Part shown: one piece after another, positions 46,336 to 55,795 of the stretch
How the letters are laid out: each line of letters begins with the position of its first letter
Position numbering within the stretch: the first letter of the stretch is position 1
Assembly (NCBI GenBank): GCA_020284085.1
Contig: JACEVL010000974.1
Span: forward strand, 1-64,000
Direction: 5' to 3'
Origin: Aporrectodea caliginosa
Lineage: Eukaryota; Annelida; Clitellata; Crassiclitellata; Lumbricidae
DNA: 64,000 bases
Notes under the pieces: generated by a model
What the model saw: only the letters and a program-made list of their open reading frames with translations
Database searches by the model: none
What the model was told of the DNA's origin: nothing
Program-made: the position numbers and the translations under genes

Positions 46336-47180
46336 CTCCGGAAACGATTCGTTTGGAAATTTTGCATCAGTTTCCTGTTCCTTCAGACGCCCTTTCCGTT
46401 ACCACGGCAAGAAATGATATTTACGTACTTCGGTTCGAATTACTCCTAGGATTTTTTATCAGTATATACACTGCAGACAATCAGGCAGAAGTGAAGTATT
46501 CAATTGCTCAGAGAGACACATATCCGCAAACGATACATGGATGCAGCTTTGCAAACGCTGTGTATGTCGTTAGCATTGAGGGCAAAAAGCAAACAGTGCG
46601 TCGTTTTCAGACATTGGAAAATGGGAATAACAGCATAGTCAACTGGATACAGGACATACAGATGGCTGGCTGTTCATCAATTACCGTTGCCAGCAACGGA
46701 TGCTTGGTGATCGCTTCAAGCGATCGCTGCGCAAAACCGATTATAAAAGTGTACAACGCACTTGGCTCATTGATAAACAGCATGACTATCAAGTTTGAAA
46801 TCCCTCAGATGAGCAAAATTAACTGGGCAATTCAAAGAAGAAACGGAAACTTGGTTTTGGTGGTAGAACGAGTCGCAAAAGAATTGTTTGAAATTGACAA
46901 GCGAGGAACAATACTGAGGCGGTGCAGAATGTGCCTTGAGGGCAGTCAGGCCAACTTCTTTGATACGCACGACCGCGTCCTTGTGCCCTCGAATGGGGCA
47001 ACTGGAAAATGTGTGCTTGTCGATAGGGATTTGAACATACTCAAGTTCACATGGGATAACCGCTTTTCACTTGAGAACTTCAACTATGACAACGCCACGA
47101 ATACACTTACTGGGGTTGCGAGGATTCCACAAAATAGTAACACTGTTTACGTTGTTGCAATGCGTTGCGCGACGATGTAG
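46336..47180 (+). CDS. beta-propeller-like protein, terminal exon
   Basis: An uninterrupted frame of about 281 codons follows a possible acceptor (cacttag at 46329-46335; the only in-frame start is a GTG, so it is likely an exon rather than a full gene). It shows recurring short strands typical of NHL/WD-like propellers: ARNDIYVLRF, FANAVYVVSIEGKKQTVRRF, NGCLVIASSDR...IKVYNALGSL, RRNGNLVLVVERVAKELFEI and GKCVLVDRDLNILKF. No metal site or signal peptide is visible. Upstream is a LINE fragment and no partner exon could be identified, so it may be a live gene's last exon or an orphan copy. Family unknown. Confidence 0.5.
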
Positions 47181-48008
47181 CAAAGTAAAGTATCCAGAGA
47201 CAGAACATCTAATCCTATCCAGATTCCTCTCAACTCCTTCACCATTTAAACTCTAAACATCGTCCACCTTAGCCGTCTGACTGTCTGCCTGCCTGAATAT
47301 TCGTATCTTAACCCTCTGCTCGATTTTGTTTCGATAACGCGGTTGTGATTAAGCTGGTTTCCTGGACTTCGCTGTAGAATCCCGAATTTACGATTGCGAT
47401 CATTTTGTGGTTAATCGGTGGGACCAATCCTTAGCATTTTGGGGTCGATTTGAGAACTGGGGATTTTTATCAAGTCTTAAATTTGAACTCTAGAACAATA
47501 CACATGGAAAATAACTTGTTGACTTGTTGTCGTTGAATGATTCGATCGATGGCCAGTGGGCCACGTGTCTACGGTAACTGATCGTTTACTTCTTTACCTT
47601 ACTTACACACTTACATCAAACCACCATAAAGAATTAAAACACTTCTACTACATAGCAGAAAGCACAAACAGAAAGGTTCGGTCCCGGTAATTCGAGATTC
47701 AAGGTGACATTATTTTGTTTTAAACAAGTTTGTAAGACTAACTCTTTTCTGTTGTGTCTAGCCTAGACTGCCTGCCTCCCTGCTTCCCTCAGACTTAATA
47801 AATTGATTCAGCGCTCCTTTATCTGGCGATTAACCATGGTGATCATTTGATCTAGCGCTTTTTGTGACATATCTCAATCATGTTTCTGATATTAAGCCGG
47901 TATCTTCCGATCTCGATCTTTCTTTCCCTACACTCAATGCTATTCTCTATTCTCTGTCCTATCTCTCCACTCTCTTCTTTCTTATCTGCTTCCTTTCTTA
48001 TTGAAATT
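47181..48008. other. no gene recognised; candidate 3' UTR at the start
   Basis: Unique AT-rich sequence. The first AATAAA is at about 47797 (cttaataaattg). No other signature was seen. Confidence 0.45.
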
Positions 48009-48296
48009 TTACGACGAGTCTGAAGTAATAATAATAATAATTATAATAATATTTTCGTTTATTCCACAATCCGGTTGACACACCGCAACCGGTTACAATG
48101 TACAATTATGCAATTGAAACAATAATTCACAAGAACACAAATGACAGAAGACATAAATCTTAACTACTAACAGAACCGACAGCCTGCAATATACGTCGCT
48201 AATAGCAGCCTACAAAGCATGTCCGCCCTACGGGGCTCGAACTCGGTACCTCTCGCTCTGTACGCCAGATGTTATCCAATGCGCCACGGACCCCCC
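48009..48296 (-). mobile_element. tRNA-Arg-like SINE, family S2
   Basis: The minus strand begins GGTCCGTGGCGCATTGGATA (A box tggcgcattgg, 48276-48286). B box gagttcgagcc (48234-48244) follows. The body then runs to tgtggaataaacgaaaatat and a (TTA)n tail at 48009-48050. The head is like tRNA-Arg (GTGGCGCAATGGATAA). The anticodon arm is degenerate, so it is not a tRNA gene. Confidence 0.75.
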
Positions 48297-48439
48297 GAAG
48301 TATGTCTATCCTCTGTCTAACTGTGAATATAACATGTGTTACCGTGCTGAGGATGAGAAGACAAACTGTGCAAATTCCATTACAGAGGCGACCTGGTCGA
48401 GTAATAGAGTTGCTGGTATACGTGCCAAACCAGATTGTC

Positions 48440-48510
48440 TTTATCGTATCTGTAAATTTATATAGCACCACTCGGTGTTACACCAATCAGAGGCGCTCCC
48501 AGAATAGAAA
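48440..48510 (-). mobile_element. LINE/SINE 3' tail remnant
   Basis: The minus strand reads gggagcgcctctgattggtg ... gagtggtgctatataaattt, the shared tail module. Confidence 0.6.
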
Positions 48511-48973
48511 GGCACACAGGTATATAATACACAGTTGACAAGTATCCAGGTATATAATACAGAATGGGCAAGTATCGAGATTCGAGGTAGAGTGTGACGC
48601 GGAGAGACAATCTCGTCCCTTCCCCCACCCCGCAACAATGAAGTCTTCCCAATCCCTGCCCCATTCTCGCGTGGTTTGTCCCCATCTACGCCCCATGATG
48701 ATGGCCCCCATCCTGCAGGTTTTCTCCCCATCCCCGCAGGACGACATCACATTCCCCGCACAAAGTTTACACCAATTCAAATTTAAAAAATAAAATTTTT
48801 TGCTTACAAAGCTTTGTATTGCTAACTGCATTCGTCTGTTATTATCTTATCGAGAGTTTGCATTAACCAAGTCCTGACTATTTCTGACTAGTAGGCTTCA
48901 GGAAATATAAAAATCTCCCTATCAGTTCTCAAATTATTAACATCACCCGGGTTTATTGCTGGCTCATTCCCCA

Positions 48974-49105
48974 TTACCGCGGTATTACCGCGATAGTAAA
49001 CCTCATTACCGCGGTATTACCGCAATTGTTGTCCCCTTTACCGCGGTATTACCGCAATTGTTGTCCCTATTACCGCGGGGTTTACCTCGGTTTTTCCCGA
49101 GGGAA
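48974..49105. repeat. 32-bp tandem repeat, four units
   Basis: ttaccgcgg starts at 48974, 49006, 49038 and 49070, exactly 32 bp apart. Units carry ttaccgcggtattaccgc followed by aattgttgtcccc (units 2-3). The CCGCGG palindrome recurs in each. Confidence 0.85.
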
Positions 49106-49398
49106 ATTTCCCATGTCACTCTCTAATTCGAGGTGAACAGTGCAATCGCGAATAGGCATTTGTACAATGCCGAATTTGTAACAAATAGTTCTTCAAAAGG
49201 TTACATTAATGTCATCTGTGAACCAGAGCATCGCAGAAATGGAAGTAGTGTGACGCGGTGTGAACAAGAGATGGTCATCATCATCATCATCATCTCCTGA
49301 CGCCCGCCATTTGGCAGCGATGGGTAAGAATAAATGTCCTCCATTGTCCTCGGTCATTTGTCAAGTCCATTGCTCCCCTTAGTGTCAGTCCAAGTGAT

Positions 49399-49450
49399 GT
49401 CATTCATTCATTCATTCATTCATTCATTCATTCATTCATTCATGCATTCA
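49399..49450. repeat. (ATTC)n microsatellite
   Basis: About twelve attc units. They probably form the 3' tail of the adjacent minus-strand LINE. Confidence 0.85.
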
Positions 49451-49800
49451 GGAGATTTATATAGCACCTCTTCAAGGCAACTACTCAGAGGTGCTCCCGA
49501 CTCCAGCACGGCCAAAAAGAACAGTTTTCAGTTTAATATAGAATAAGTCAGAGAGGGTTCTAAGAAGCAGGCGCAATTCCAAGGGCGGTCCATTCCAGAC
49601 GGTTGGGCCCACCACTGAGAAAGCACGGTTTTGCATAGTAGCTGTGCGGGCAAACGGGACTATGAGCACCCCCTCTCAGAGGAGCGAAGGGAGCGACTAC
49701 CCTGGGCGCCCGATACGGGACGACAGATGTCCCGCAGATAGGATGGGGCAAGGGCCAACTGACATGGCCACACCAGGGAGGCGATCCTATACGCAATGTC
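49451..49800 (-). pseudogene. LINE ORF2 C-terminus with 3' tail
   Basis: The minus ORF 49481-49669 reads VPFARTATMQNRAFSVVGPT and VWNGPPLELR. The tail is ggagcacctctgagtagttg / gtgctatataaatctcc with (GAAT)n. It is 5'-truncated at the MITE border near 49800. Confidence 0.7.
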
Positions 49801-49813
49801 CAGTGATGGGCAC

Positions 49814-50353
49814 TGTACTGAAAAAGATGTTTCTTCTACTATCGTTTCAGTTATGGTGGTAGCGGTACTATGTGGCTGAGCGCAGGCTATATCTCTTCGA
49901 GAGCGCGTCGGTCTTTAACTAATTCGCTGAGACTGATTAACAGAATAAGAGCACGATGGTTTTCGTTTTCTGGTTATTATTTATTACCTCATATATCAAA
50001 AACTGCATACTTGAAACAACTTATAAAAAGAGCGGCATCGTCCGTTACTCTCTCTTTCCGATCCGCCGAGCCCGTCTTCTCCCTTCGGCTCCCCTGCTGC
50101 GAATTCCTCTTCAAGAGTCCCTCAAGTTTTCTATCCACCACCGCCTGTCAATCAACTCCTTCGCCCCCCCATCGCACCCTGCGATTCGTTCCCTCTTGCC
50201 TTGCTCTCTTCTCTGCCTTCTCTCCCCTCCGCCCTTTGACAGGCGTGGCCTCCGCCTCCGCTCCCTTAGGTCTGTTAGCTGTCAATCATTTCTTAATGGC
50301 AACTTTATAAAATAAATCTATACTATACTAATATTGATTGTTCTTTCTCTACA
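49814..50353 (-). mobile_element. G3 3' LTR (normal orientation)
   Basis: The minus strand begins TGTAGAGAAAG right after the polypurine tract and ends CTTTTTCAGTACA at the TSD. The 146-codon open frame inside it (plus strand) is an LTR by-product. Confidence 0.8.
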
Positions 50354-50367
50354 TGTCCCCACTCTTT
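50354..50367 (-). promoter_or_regulatory. G3 polypurine tract
   Basis: The minus strand AAAGAGTGGGGACA abuts the TG of the 3' LTR. It fixes the true LTR orientation of the element. Confidence 0.6.
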
Positions 50368-50742
50368 AAGCTGCTGGTATACAGGTCGTGCATCAGAAAG
50401 CATAGATGGCTTTTAGGTGCGTTCATCCTAACAGTTCGTTATTACACTAAGTCTATTACATGAGCACAGGCGACGGAGCATAGCGAGCTGTGTAATGTCT
50501 TTTATTTAGTTATTTCTCGCCATCGTTGCTGCTGCGTCACCAGGCTGGATAACACTTGATCGATCGATTTCTCGAATCTATAATAACGAAAACATACAAC
50601 AAACCAGTAGTTTTCCGCAATCAAACATTTTTATATACATGTTAGTGGCAATGCTTTTATGTGAACTATCGCATGCCTAACCGTCTACACATGACTCTGT
50701 TTTAGTTGGTCATGTAAGCTCTAGACAATCCATTAATAAACA

Positions 50743-53310
50743 TTAAAAAGCTCGGGACAAACCTTCTGCCATGGCATGTGTGCCTCCCAGTATAGAATTA
50801 ATTCCCAATTTCGATTTAAAATCGTTCTGCTGGGTTGCCGAAGCCCATCTTCTCTTCCTCCACGACTCCTCTTCTTTCCTATTCTCGTTCCAAACCATAT
50901 CACTATCTCTTGCCATGTTCATTCTCCAATAGGCTCCTTTGGCGGGCCTCCGCCAGTCTAAAGCATCTGCTCTATGCCTCATGCTATCACTTCTCCAATC
51001 AGTCGCACAAGATCTGCCCTCATCTTGTCTCTTAAATCTCTGATCCATCCGATTTCCTACTTCATGCCATCTGCTTCTTCTTCTTCTGGACTCATTTGTA
51101 TTCCTGTTGGAATAGAACCAATTCTTCTTGTTTAGGCCATCTCCATATCCTATTTCGTCATCGTATCTGCTATCGCTTCCAAATCTTTCTCCCTTCTGCT
51201 CTTGTGGCTTAAGATATCCTTTCACATCTGGTTTGCCATAGTCCTTGGTCTTGTTTGCCTTTGCACCTCTGAAACCCGTCCAACTGTAGTCGTGCGCCAA
51301 TTCAAAAGCCCTCTTTCTACATGTAGGTGCTACGGTTAACGGTAATTGATTCTGCACGTTTGCTGCGTTTTCGGCTCTAGGCAACTTACCTAGCCTACAG
51401 AAGCGACCTTCGTCTGCTATATACTTGTCATCGCCTTTCACTCCAAGTGTTTCTAGGTCGGACAGCGTAGGCATGTTCCGCTGTGCCTTCTTCAAAGCTC
51501 CAGACACTTCATTAATTATTTCGTTTCCGACTTTATCGGCTTCTTCAACAGAATCGGGTTGGATTCCATTAGTTCCAGATGTGACCGGCGCATCGTCACC
51601 CGCGATCTGTGGTGTCGAGTTACTTTGGTCAAATACTGCCCTCTGTTCCACGTCGGTACTCTGCCCTTCTGATGTCCCTCGGTCTACCCGTGTATGATCG
51701 CCCTCCTGATCTCTCCTGCAGACACCATCAATCATTTGATTTCCTTCGTTGTCAGCCTCTTCCGCTGAATCGTGTTGAGTTTCGTTATTATTAGCAGATG
51801 TGGCCGTTGCATCCGCGGCCGCTTCCTGTATTGTTGATTGACTGTGCAGGTGGTCAGTTTCCTGCCTCTGTGCGTCTTGTCGTGTCCCTATCGGATCTTT
51901 CAGACTAGGGTTGTTTACGAATACGTCATGGCCGACCAGCATCCCCACCCTTAATCCTGGAATGATCCCAGCTTCTACTGTTACCTTACGGTCTGTACCG
52001 AATTTAGGAGACCAGATTTCGATTTCACATGTTGATAAGCATTTCACTTGCCCAAAAGCACATTGGATCGTTAAAGGCTTTCCTCTGGCAGAAGACTTGC
52101 CCTTTGCTACTTCAGAACTAATAAGGGTAACCTGTGAACCCGTATCCCGGATCGCTTCCACATGCACTCCATCAACATATACTGGCAATAAAAAACGCTT
52201 TTGGTATTCAATAACTTTGCCACTATTTGTCTGTGGCCTTACAAAATTCACTTGTGGGTGCTCTTGTGAGTGGAACCTGCTATTGTTATAATCGTAAGAC
52301 TGGGCTCCGTACTCCGTCCTAGCACCTTGACCTGGCTGCCCGTACCTTGTTTCCATGTGCCTTGTGCTGGCACCATCATTAGTTTTATTCCATGTGGGTT
52401 CTCTAGTGAAGGGCGCCTTACCCCCCCACTGGCTTTCTCTCGTTTCAGCACCCTGCGACTTAAATTTTTGCGCAGGCCTGTGGTCTCGTTGGGCTTGCAT
52501 TCTCCCTTCTATAGCACATTCAAACTGCAAGTCTGCGTAGTTAGCCAGCTCCACTGAGGTCTTGGGTTTACGTGCCTCAACGAAATACCTTGTTTCAGGT
52601 GCTAAAGACTCACGTAATCTCTCGAGAATAATATCGTCCTTTAGGCTTATGAAATCATTCACTCCCTTGCATTCCAAGTAGTAATCAAAAGTGTCTTTCA
52701 AGTTCTCTAGTAACTGTGCATATGTCTGCCTTCCAGATCTATGCATCGTTTTAAACCGTTCTAAATAATGTTTCGCATTCATACGACAAGCATGCATCAG
52801 GGCTGTTTTTGTCTGTCTGTAATCTGTACAGGTTTCCATTGGCAACCTGTTAAAATGCAAACGCATTTGTGAGTTTAGTAGGGATGGCAGAATTCTGGCC
52901 CATTTGCTTTCGTCAATGCCTTGAAGGCAAGCAACCTTTTCGAAAGAAAGAAAGAATGCTGCTGGATCCTCTCCCTCGGTCATGTTAGGCAGTTTAGTGT
53001 AAGTAGAAGGGGTAGATAGTTCAGTCGCAGCAACAGAAGCACTAGACTGTAACAGGCCTAATTGTGCCTTTGTCTGTAGCAACTCCATCTCTACCTGCAT
53101 CCGCTCCTTTTCTGCTTGGATCAGTTTAAGTTTCATCTGGTCTCCCCCTACTTCCTCCTCTGTCTCAGCTTCCTCCTCTTCTTCTTCGGGTCCATTTTTT
53201 TCGTATTCTTCTAACGTGGCAATCATCGCCTTCCGAGTTAGCCCATGGTGATTTATATTTCTTTTCTCGCATTCTTCCTCCAACTGTCCTTTCTTCATCT
53301 TTCCAAACAT
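50743..53310 (-). CDS. G3 Gag-protease fusion ORF, 855 codons
   Basis: Starts MFGKMKKGQLEEECEKRN. A SAP-like domain spans about residues 5-40, with an acidic hinge (EEEEEAETEEE) and a short coiled coil (50-85). A capsid/SCAN-like helical domain follows (about 105-265: AFFLSFEKVACLQGIDESKW, NAKHYLERFKTMHR, RLRESLAPETRYFVEARK). No CCHC knuckle was found. Retropepsin is at about 375-460 (IRDTGSQVTLI; GLRVGMLVGHDVF). A Glu/Asp-rich linker leads to RKRAFELAHDYSWTGFRG, the beginning of an integrase HHCC finger. About 150 R/W/Y-rich residues with no IN core or RT come next, then THAMAEGLSRAF, like the very end of RNase H (ADGLSRA). The full frame is open. It is likely a non-autonomous derivative. 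Confidence 0.75.
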   Translation of the reverse strand: MFGKMKKGQLEEECEKRNINHHGLTRKAMIATLEEYEKNGPEEEEEEAETEEEVGGDQMKLKLIQAEKERMQVEMELLQTKAQLGLLQSSASVAATELSTPSTYTKLPNMTEGEDPAAFFLSFEKVACLQGIDESKWARILPSLLNSQMRLHFNRLPMETCTDYRQTKTALMHACRMNAKHYLERFKTMHRSGRQTYAQLLENLKDTFDYYLECKGVNDFISLKDDIILERLRESLAPETRYFVEARKPKTSVELANYADLQFECAIEGRMQAQRDHRPAQKFKSQGAETRESQWGGKAPFTREPTWNKTNDGASTRHMETRYGQPGQGARTEYGAQSYDYNNSRFHSQEHPQVNFVRPQTNSGKVIEYQKRFLLPVYVDGVHVEAIRDTGSQVTLISSEVAKGKSSARGKPLTIQCAFGQVKCLSTCEIEIWSPKFGTDRKVTVEAGIIPGLRVGMLVGHDVFVNNPSLKDPIGTRQDAQRQETDHLHSQSTIQEAAADATATSANNNETQHDSAEEADNEGNQMIDGVCRRDQEGDHTRVDRGTSEGQSTDVEQRAVFDQSNSTPQIAGDDAPVTSGTNGIQPDSVEEADKVGNEIINEVSGALKKAQRNMPTLSDLETLGVKGDDKYIADEGRFCRLGKLPRAENAANVQNQLPLTVAPTCRKRAFELAHDYSWTGFRGAKANKTKDYGKPDVKGYLKPQEQKGERFGSDSRYDDEIGYGDGLNKKNWFYSNRNTNESRRRRSRWHEVGNRMDQRFKRQDEGRSCATDWRSDSMRHRADALDWRRPAKGAYWRMNMARDSDMVWNENRKEEESWRKRRWASATQQNDFKSKLGINSILGGTHAMAEGLSRAF

Positions 53311-54102
53311 TATGAAGTGTACGGTGTGTGCACTGAAATCACCTGCACTTATAAGCAGCCAACAGGGCTTACGATAAAACGATCACTCTGCCAACAGGGC
53401 AAACTGTAGTTATAAACTACTTTCACTTTATCTTTAAACAACAACTTTCCTTTAACTCTACTTCATTTGCATCCGCACAGTTTACACGTTTTAAACAGCT
53501 TCCCACTCTACATTCGTCAAACACAATTAAAAACGCTCACGATAACAGTCTCAGCCAACCTAACACAGCATTACATGGCTTCATTCACACAACTGGTGTT
53601 ATAAGGCTCACCCGGTTTATTCTTCAGCTTTCTCTGGACGTGTAGCCCCGAAGGTTGCTCGCGTCCTCTGAGAATTCCGGAAGCTCGGCGCCGTATTCGC
53701 TGATCCTTCGTCGTTCGTCGTCCTTCTTCTCCAGGGATGGTCGCCAACGTGGTCCTGCTGACGTCGTCACGTCCAAGTTCCGCGTGGATCCCGAGTTTCG
53801 CCGCTGTAGCTGTTCTCCTCCTCTCGCTTCCCGTCCTTCCGTTCCTCCTCGATATTTTTTCAGATACGTGTCGCCCAACAGGTTGCGTCGTTTCTGTTGA
53901 GATGCGTGTGTAGGAGAAAGTCTCTGTTCTATTGTTTAGTAGAGAGAAACAGCGTCGTACTTCTGTCTCGTCTCAAACTAAAATCCAGTCCCTTCCTCCT
54001 CGGTGAATTGTTTCGTCTTCTCCGCAGAATCGCCGTCAAAGTCTCTGTTCGATTTATTTGTTCGTATAGACAGGCAGCGTCGTACTTCTGCCCGATCTCT
54101 CA
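53311..54102 (-). other. G3 5' leader with internal tandem duplication
   Basis: Two related blocks share aaagtctctgttc(t/g)at and cagcgtcgtacttctg(t/c)c, at about 53918-53975 and 54038-54098. No ORF is expected in this region. The ORF at 53624-53878 is probably chance. Confidence 0.5.
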
Positions 54103-54122
54103 ACAAATCCCTGCTGTCACAA
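54103..54122 (-). promoter_or_regulatory. G3 primer-binding site, degenerate tRNA-Leu-like
   Basis: The minus strand TTGTGACAGCAGGGATTTG begins immediately after the residual CAGTACA. It resembles the G1 site (TGGTGGCAGC...GGATTC). Confidence 0.5.
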
Positions 54123-54669
54123 TGTACTGTGTAGAGAAAGAACAATCAATATTAGTATAGTATAGATTTATTTTATAAAGTTGCCATTAAGAAATGATTG
54201 ACAGCTAACAGACCTAAGGGAGCGGAGGCGGAGGCCACGCCTGTCAAAGGGTGGAGGGGAGAGAAGGCAGAGAAGAGAGCAAGGCAAGAGGGAACGAATC
54301 GCAGGGTGCGATGGGGGGCGAAGGAGTTGATTGACAGGCGGTGGTGGATAGAAAACTTGAGGGACTCTTGAAGAGGAATTCGCAGCAGGGGAGCCGAAGG
54401 GAGAAGACGGGCTCGGCGGATCGGAAAGAGAGAGTAACGGACGATGCCGCTCTTTTTATAAGTTGTTTCAAGTATGCAGTTTTTTGATATATGAGGTAAT
54501 AAATAATAACCAGAAAACGAAAACCATCGTGCTCTTATTCTGTTAATCAGTCTCAGCGAATTAGTTAAAGACCGACGCGCTCTCGAAGAGATATAGCCTG
54601 CGCTCAGCCACATAGTACCGCTACCACCATAACTGAAACGATAGTAGAAGAAACATCTTTTTCAGTACA
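54123..54669 (+). mobile_element. G3 5' LTR, inverted, with 7-bp residue of the original end
   Basis: The body 54130-54669 is the LTR reading TGTAGAG...CAGTACA on the PLUS strand, opposite to the element. tgtactg at 54123-54129 is the other-strand copy of the true LTR end CAGTACA, still next to the primer site. Compared with 49814-50353 it differs by about 1% (one A in an A-run, one C in a C-run, one G/A). Confidence 0.8.
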
Positions 54670-55420
54670 GGCACTAACTAATTTTTTTAGTTAAATTATA
54701 ACTATTTTTCAACTAAAATAAAAAAGTTTAACTAAAAGTTTGCAACTGATTTTGTAAATACGTTAACTAAACTAAAAATATTTAGTTACACTTTTTCCAA
54801 CTTTCCAACTTTTTCACAATGACAAAGGTTACATGAACTGTAATAATGCACAGCGTCAATGACAATTTCACTTTCAAACTATGTAATGTGTACTAGACTA
54901 TTGTCCAAGTACTCGTTCTACCAGGAAATCATGAAGTTGCTAATGAAAACGATGTTACATCGTGCAATGTATTGCAGTTCACTCGACTTGAGTAATAAAC
55001 AAGTTCTCATGACAATCATTGCGGAAGATAGTTGCTGATTTTTCTAGCTGATAACTAAAAAATATTATTTAAACTTTGTAGTTAATCACTAAAAAATATT
55101 AGTTAAACTTTGGTTTTAATTAAACTATTTATTTTTAGTCAAACTTTTACCTTAACTAAATTTTTTAGTTAAACTAAAAGTTTGCAGCTTTTTAGTTAAC
55201 TTTTGCAGATCACTGTTATGTCTGCATTTAGTCTACTTTGTCTATCAAGCGGTGACAAACTGTGCCATTCATACGAAAGATATCTCTGCGAAATTTACTA
55301 ACTTTATTTACCAACTACATCTGGAACTAGTAGCGATAACTTGGATTATCATAAACTATATCGAAAATTGGCGATGTCATGAAAATCCGTAAAACCCCGA
55401 GGACCTAATTGAGGCGATGT

Positions 55421-55795
55421 TATAATAAATATGATTATTGAAAATTAAACTTAAATAACATTGTAAGGGCTAGACGGTGGCCTGGCAAAATGTCAGCGAC
55501 AAAATGTCATAGCGACAAAATGTCACCTGACAAAATGTCGCCGACAAAATGTCATAAGTATACATCAGTAAATGAGCGGTAATTTTATTAATTGATAATT
55601 AATCAAAGCAAAATCTACTTAAACGGTTAATAGTAGTGTCAACAGGACGTTCCAAAAGGACAACATAATAATCCATTATTGCAGGGCTGCTCCTCTTTTC
55701 ACGTTACAGTTACAGATGGCTAAACGATTTTTGTTATGATAAATATGATTATTGAAAATTAAACTTAAATAACATTGTAAGGGCTAGACGGTTAA
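55421..55795 (+). repeat. 60-bp direct duplication, one copy carrying an insertion
   Basis: ataaatatgattattgaaaa...cattgtaagggctagacgg occurs at about 55426-55477 and again at about 55740-55791. The second copy continues directly into ttaatagtagtgtcaa. The first copy reaches the same words only after 145 extra bases (55478-55622). Confidence 0.85.
55478..55622 (-). mobile_element. short mobile repeat of the GACATTTTGTC family
   Basis: 145 bp starting tggcctggcaaaatgtcagc, with five gacaaaatgtc units, then an AT-rich half ending ctacttaa. ACGG stands on both sides (55474-55477 and 55623-55626) and only once in the uninserted twin at 55788. It is non-coding. Confidence 0.65.

Larger units (their letters stand above)
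49814..54669 (-). mobile_element. Gmr1-like LTR element, family G3, with one inverted LTR
   Basis: Two 540-bp, about 99% identical terminal repeats lie in OPPOSITE orientation. The whole is flanked by the direct 5-bp repeat ggcac (49809-49813 and 54670-54674), so it is one insertion. Reading the minus strand, the polypurine tract is followed by the 3' LTR as TGTAGAG...CAGTACA. At the 5' side the LTR reads TGTACTG...TCTACA, followed by a leftover CAGTACA and then the primer site. The 5' LTR body is therefore the inverted one. The internal region is 3.8 kb with one large ORF. Confidence 0.85.
49801..55215. mobile_element. hAT-like MITE split by the G3 insertion
   Basis: With the G3 element and one TSD copy removed, the left part (49801-49813, cagtgatgggcac) joins taactaatttttttagttaa at 54675 and runs to ttttgcagatcactg at 55215. 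Ends CAGTGAT and ATCACTG are inverted repeats, as in the MITE at 3236. The interior is rich in agtttaactaaaagtttgca. The flanking 8-bp TSD is not clear (gcaatgtc versus ttatgtct). Confidence 0.5.

Noticed and set aside
48222..48296. tRNA-Arg gene (minus)
   Set aside because: The A and B boxes are good, but the anticodon arm does not fold and a SINE body with a tail follows.
49870..50310. 146-codon ORF in each G3 LTR (also 54173-54613)
   Set aside because: Lies wholly within the LTR, has no recognised domain, and differs between the two copies by frame-shifting single bases.
53624..53900. Open frames on both strands in the G3 leader
   Set aside because: Short, mutually overlapping, without domains, and in the untranslated leader of a retroelement.
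49814..54669. DIRS- or Penelope-type element (which can have inverted repeats)
   Set aside because: No tyrosine recombinase or GIY-YIG domain. TG...CA LTRs, polypurine tract, tRNA-like primer site, retropepsin and a 5-bp TSD all indicate an LTR element with one flipped LTR.
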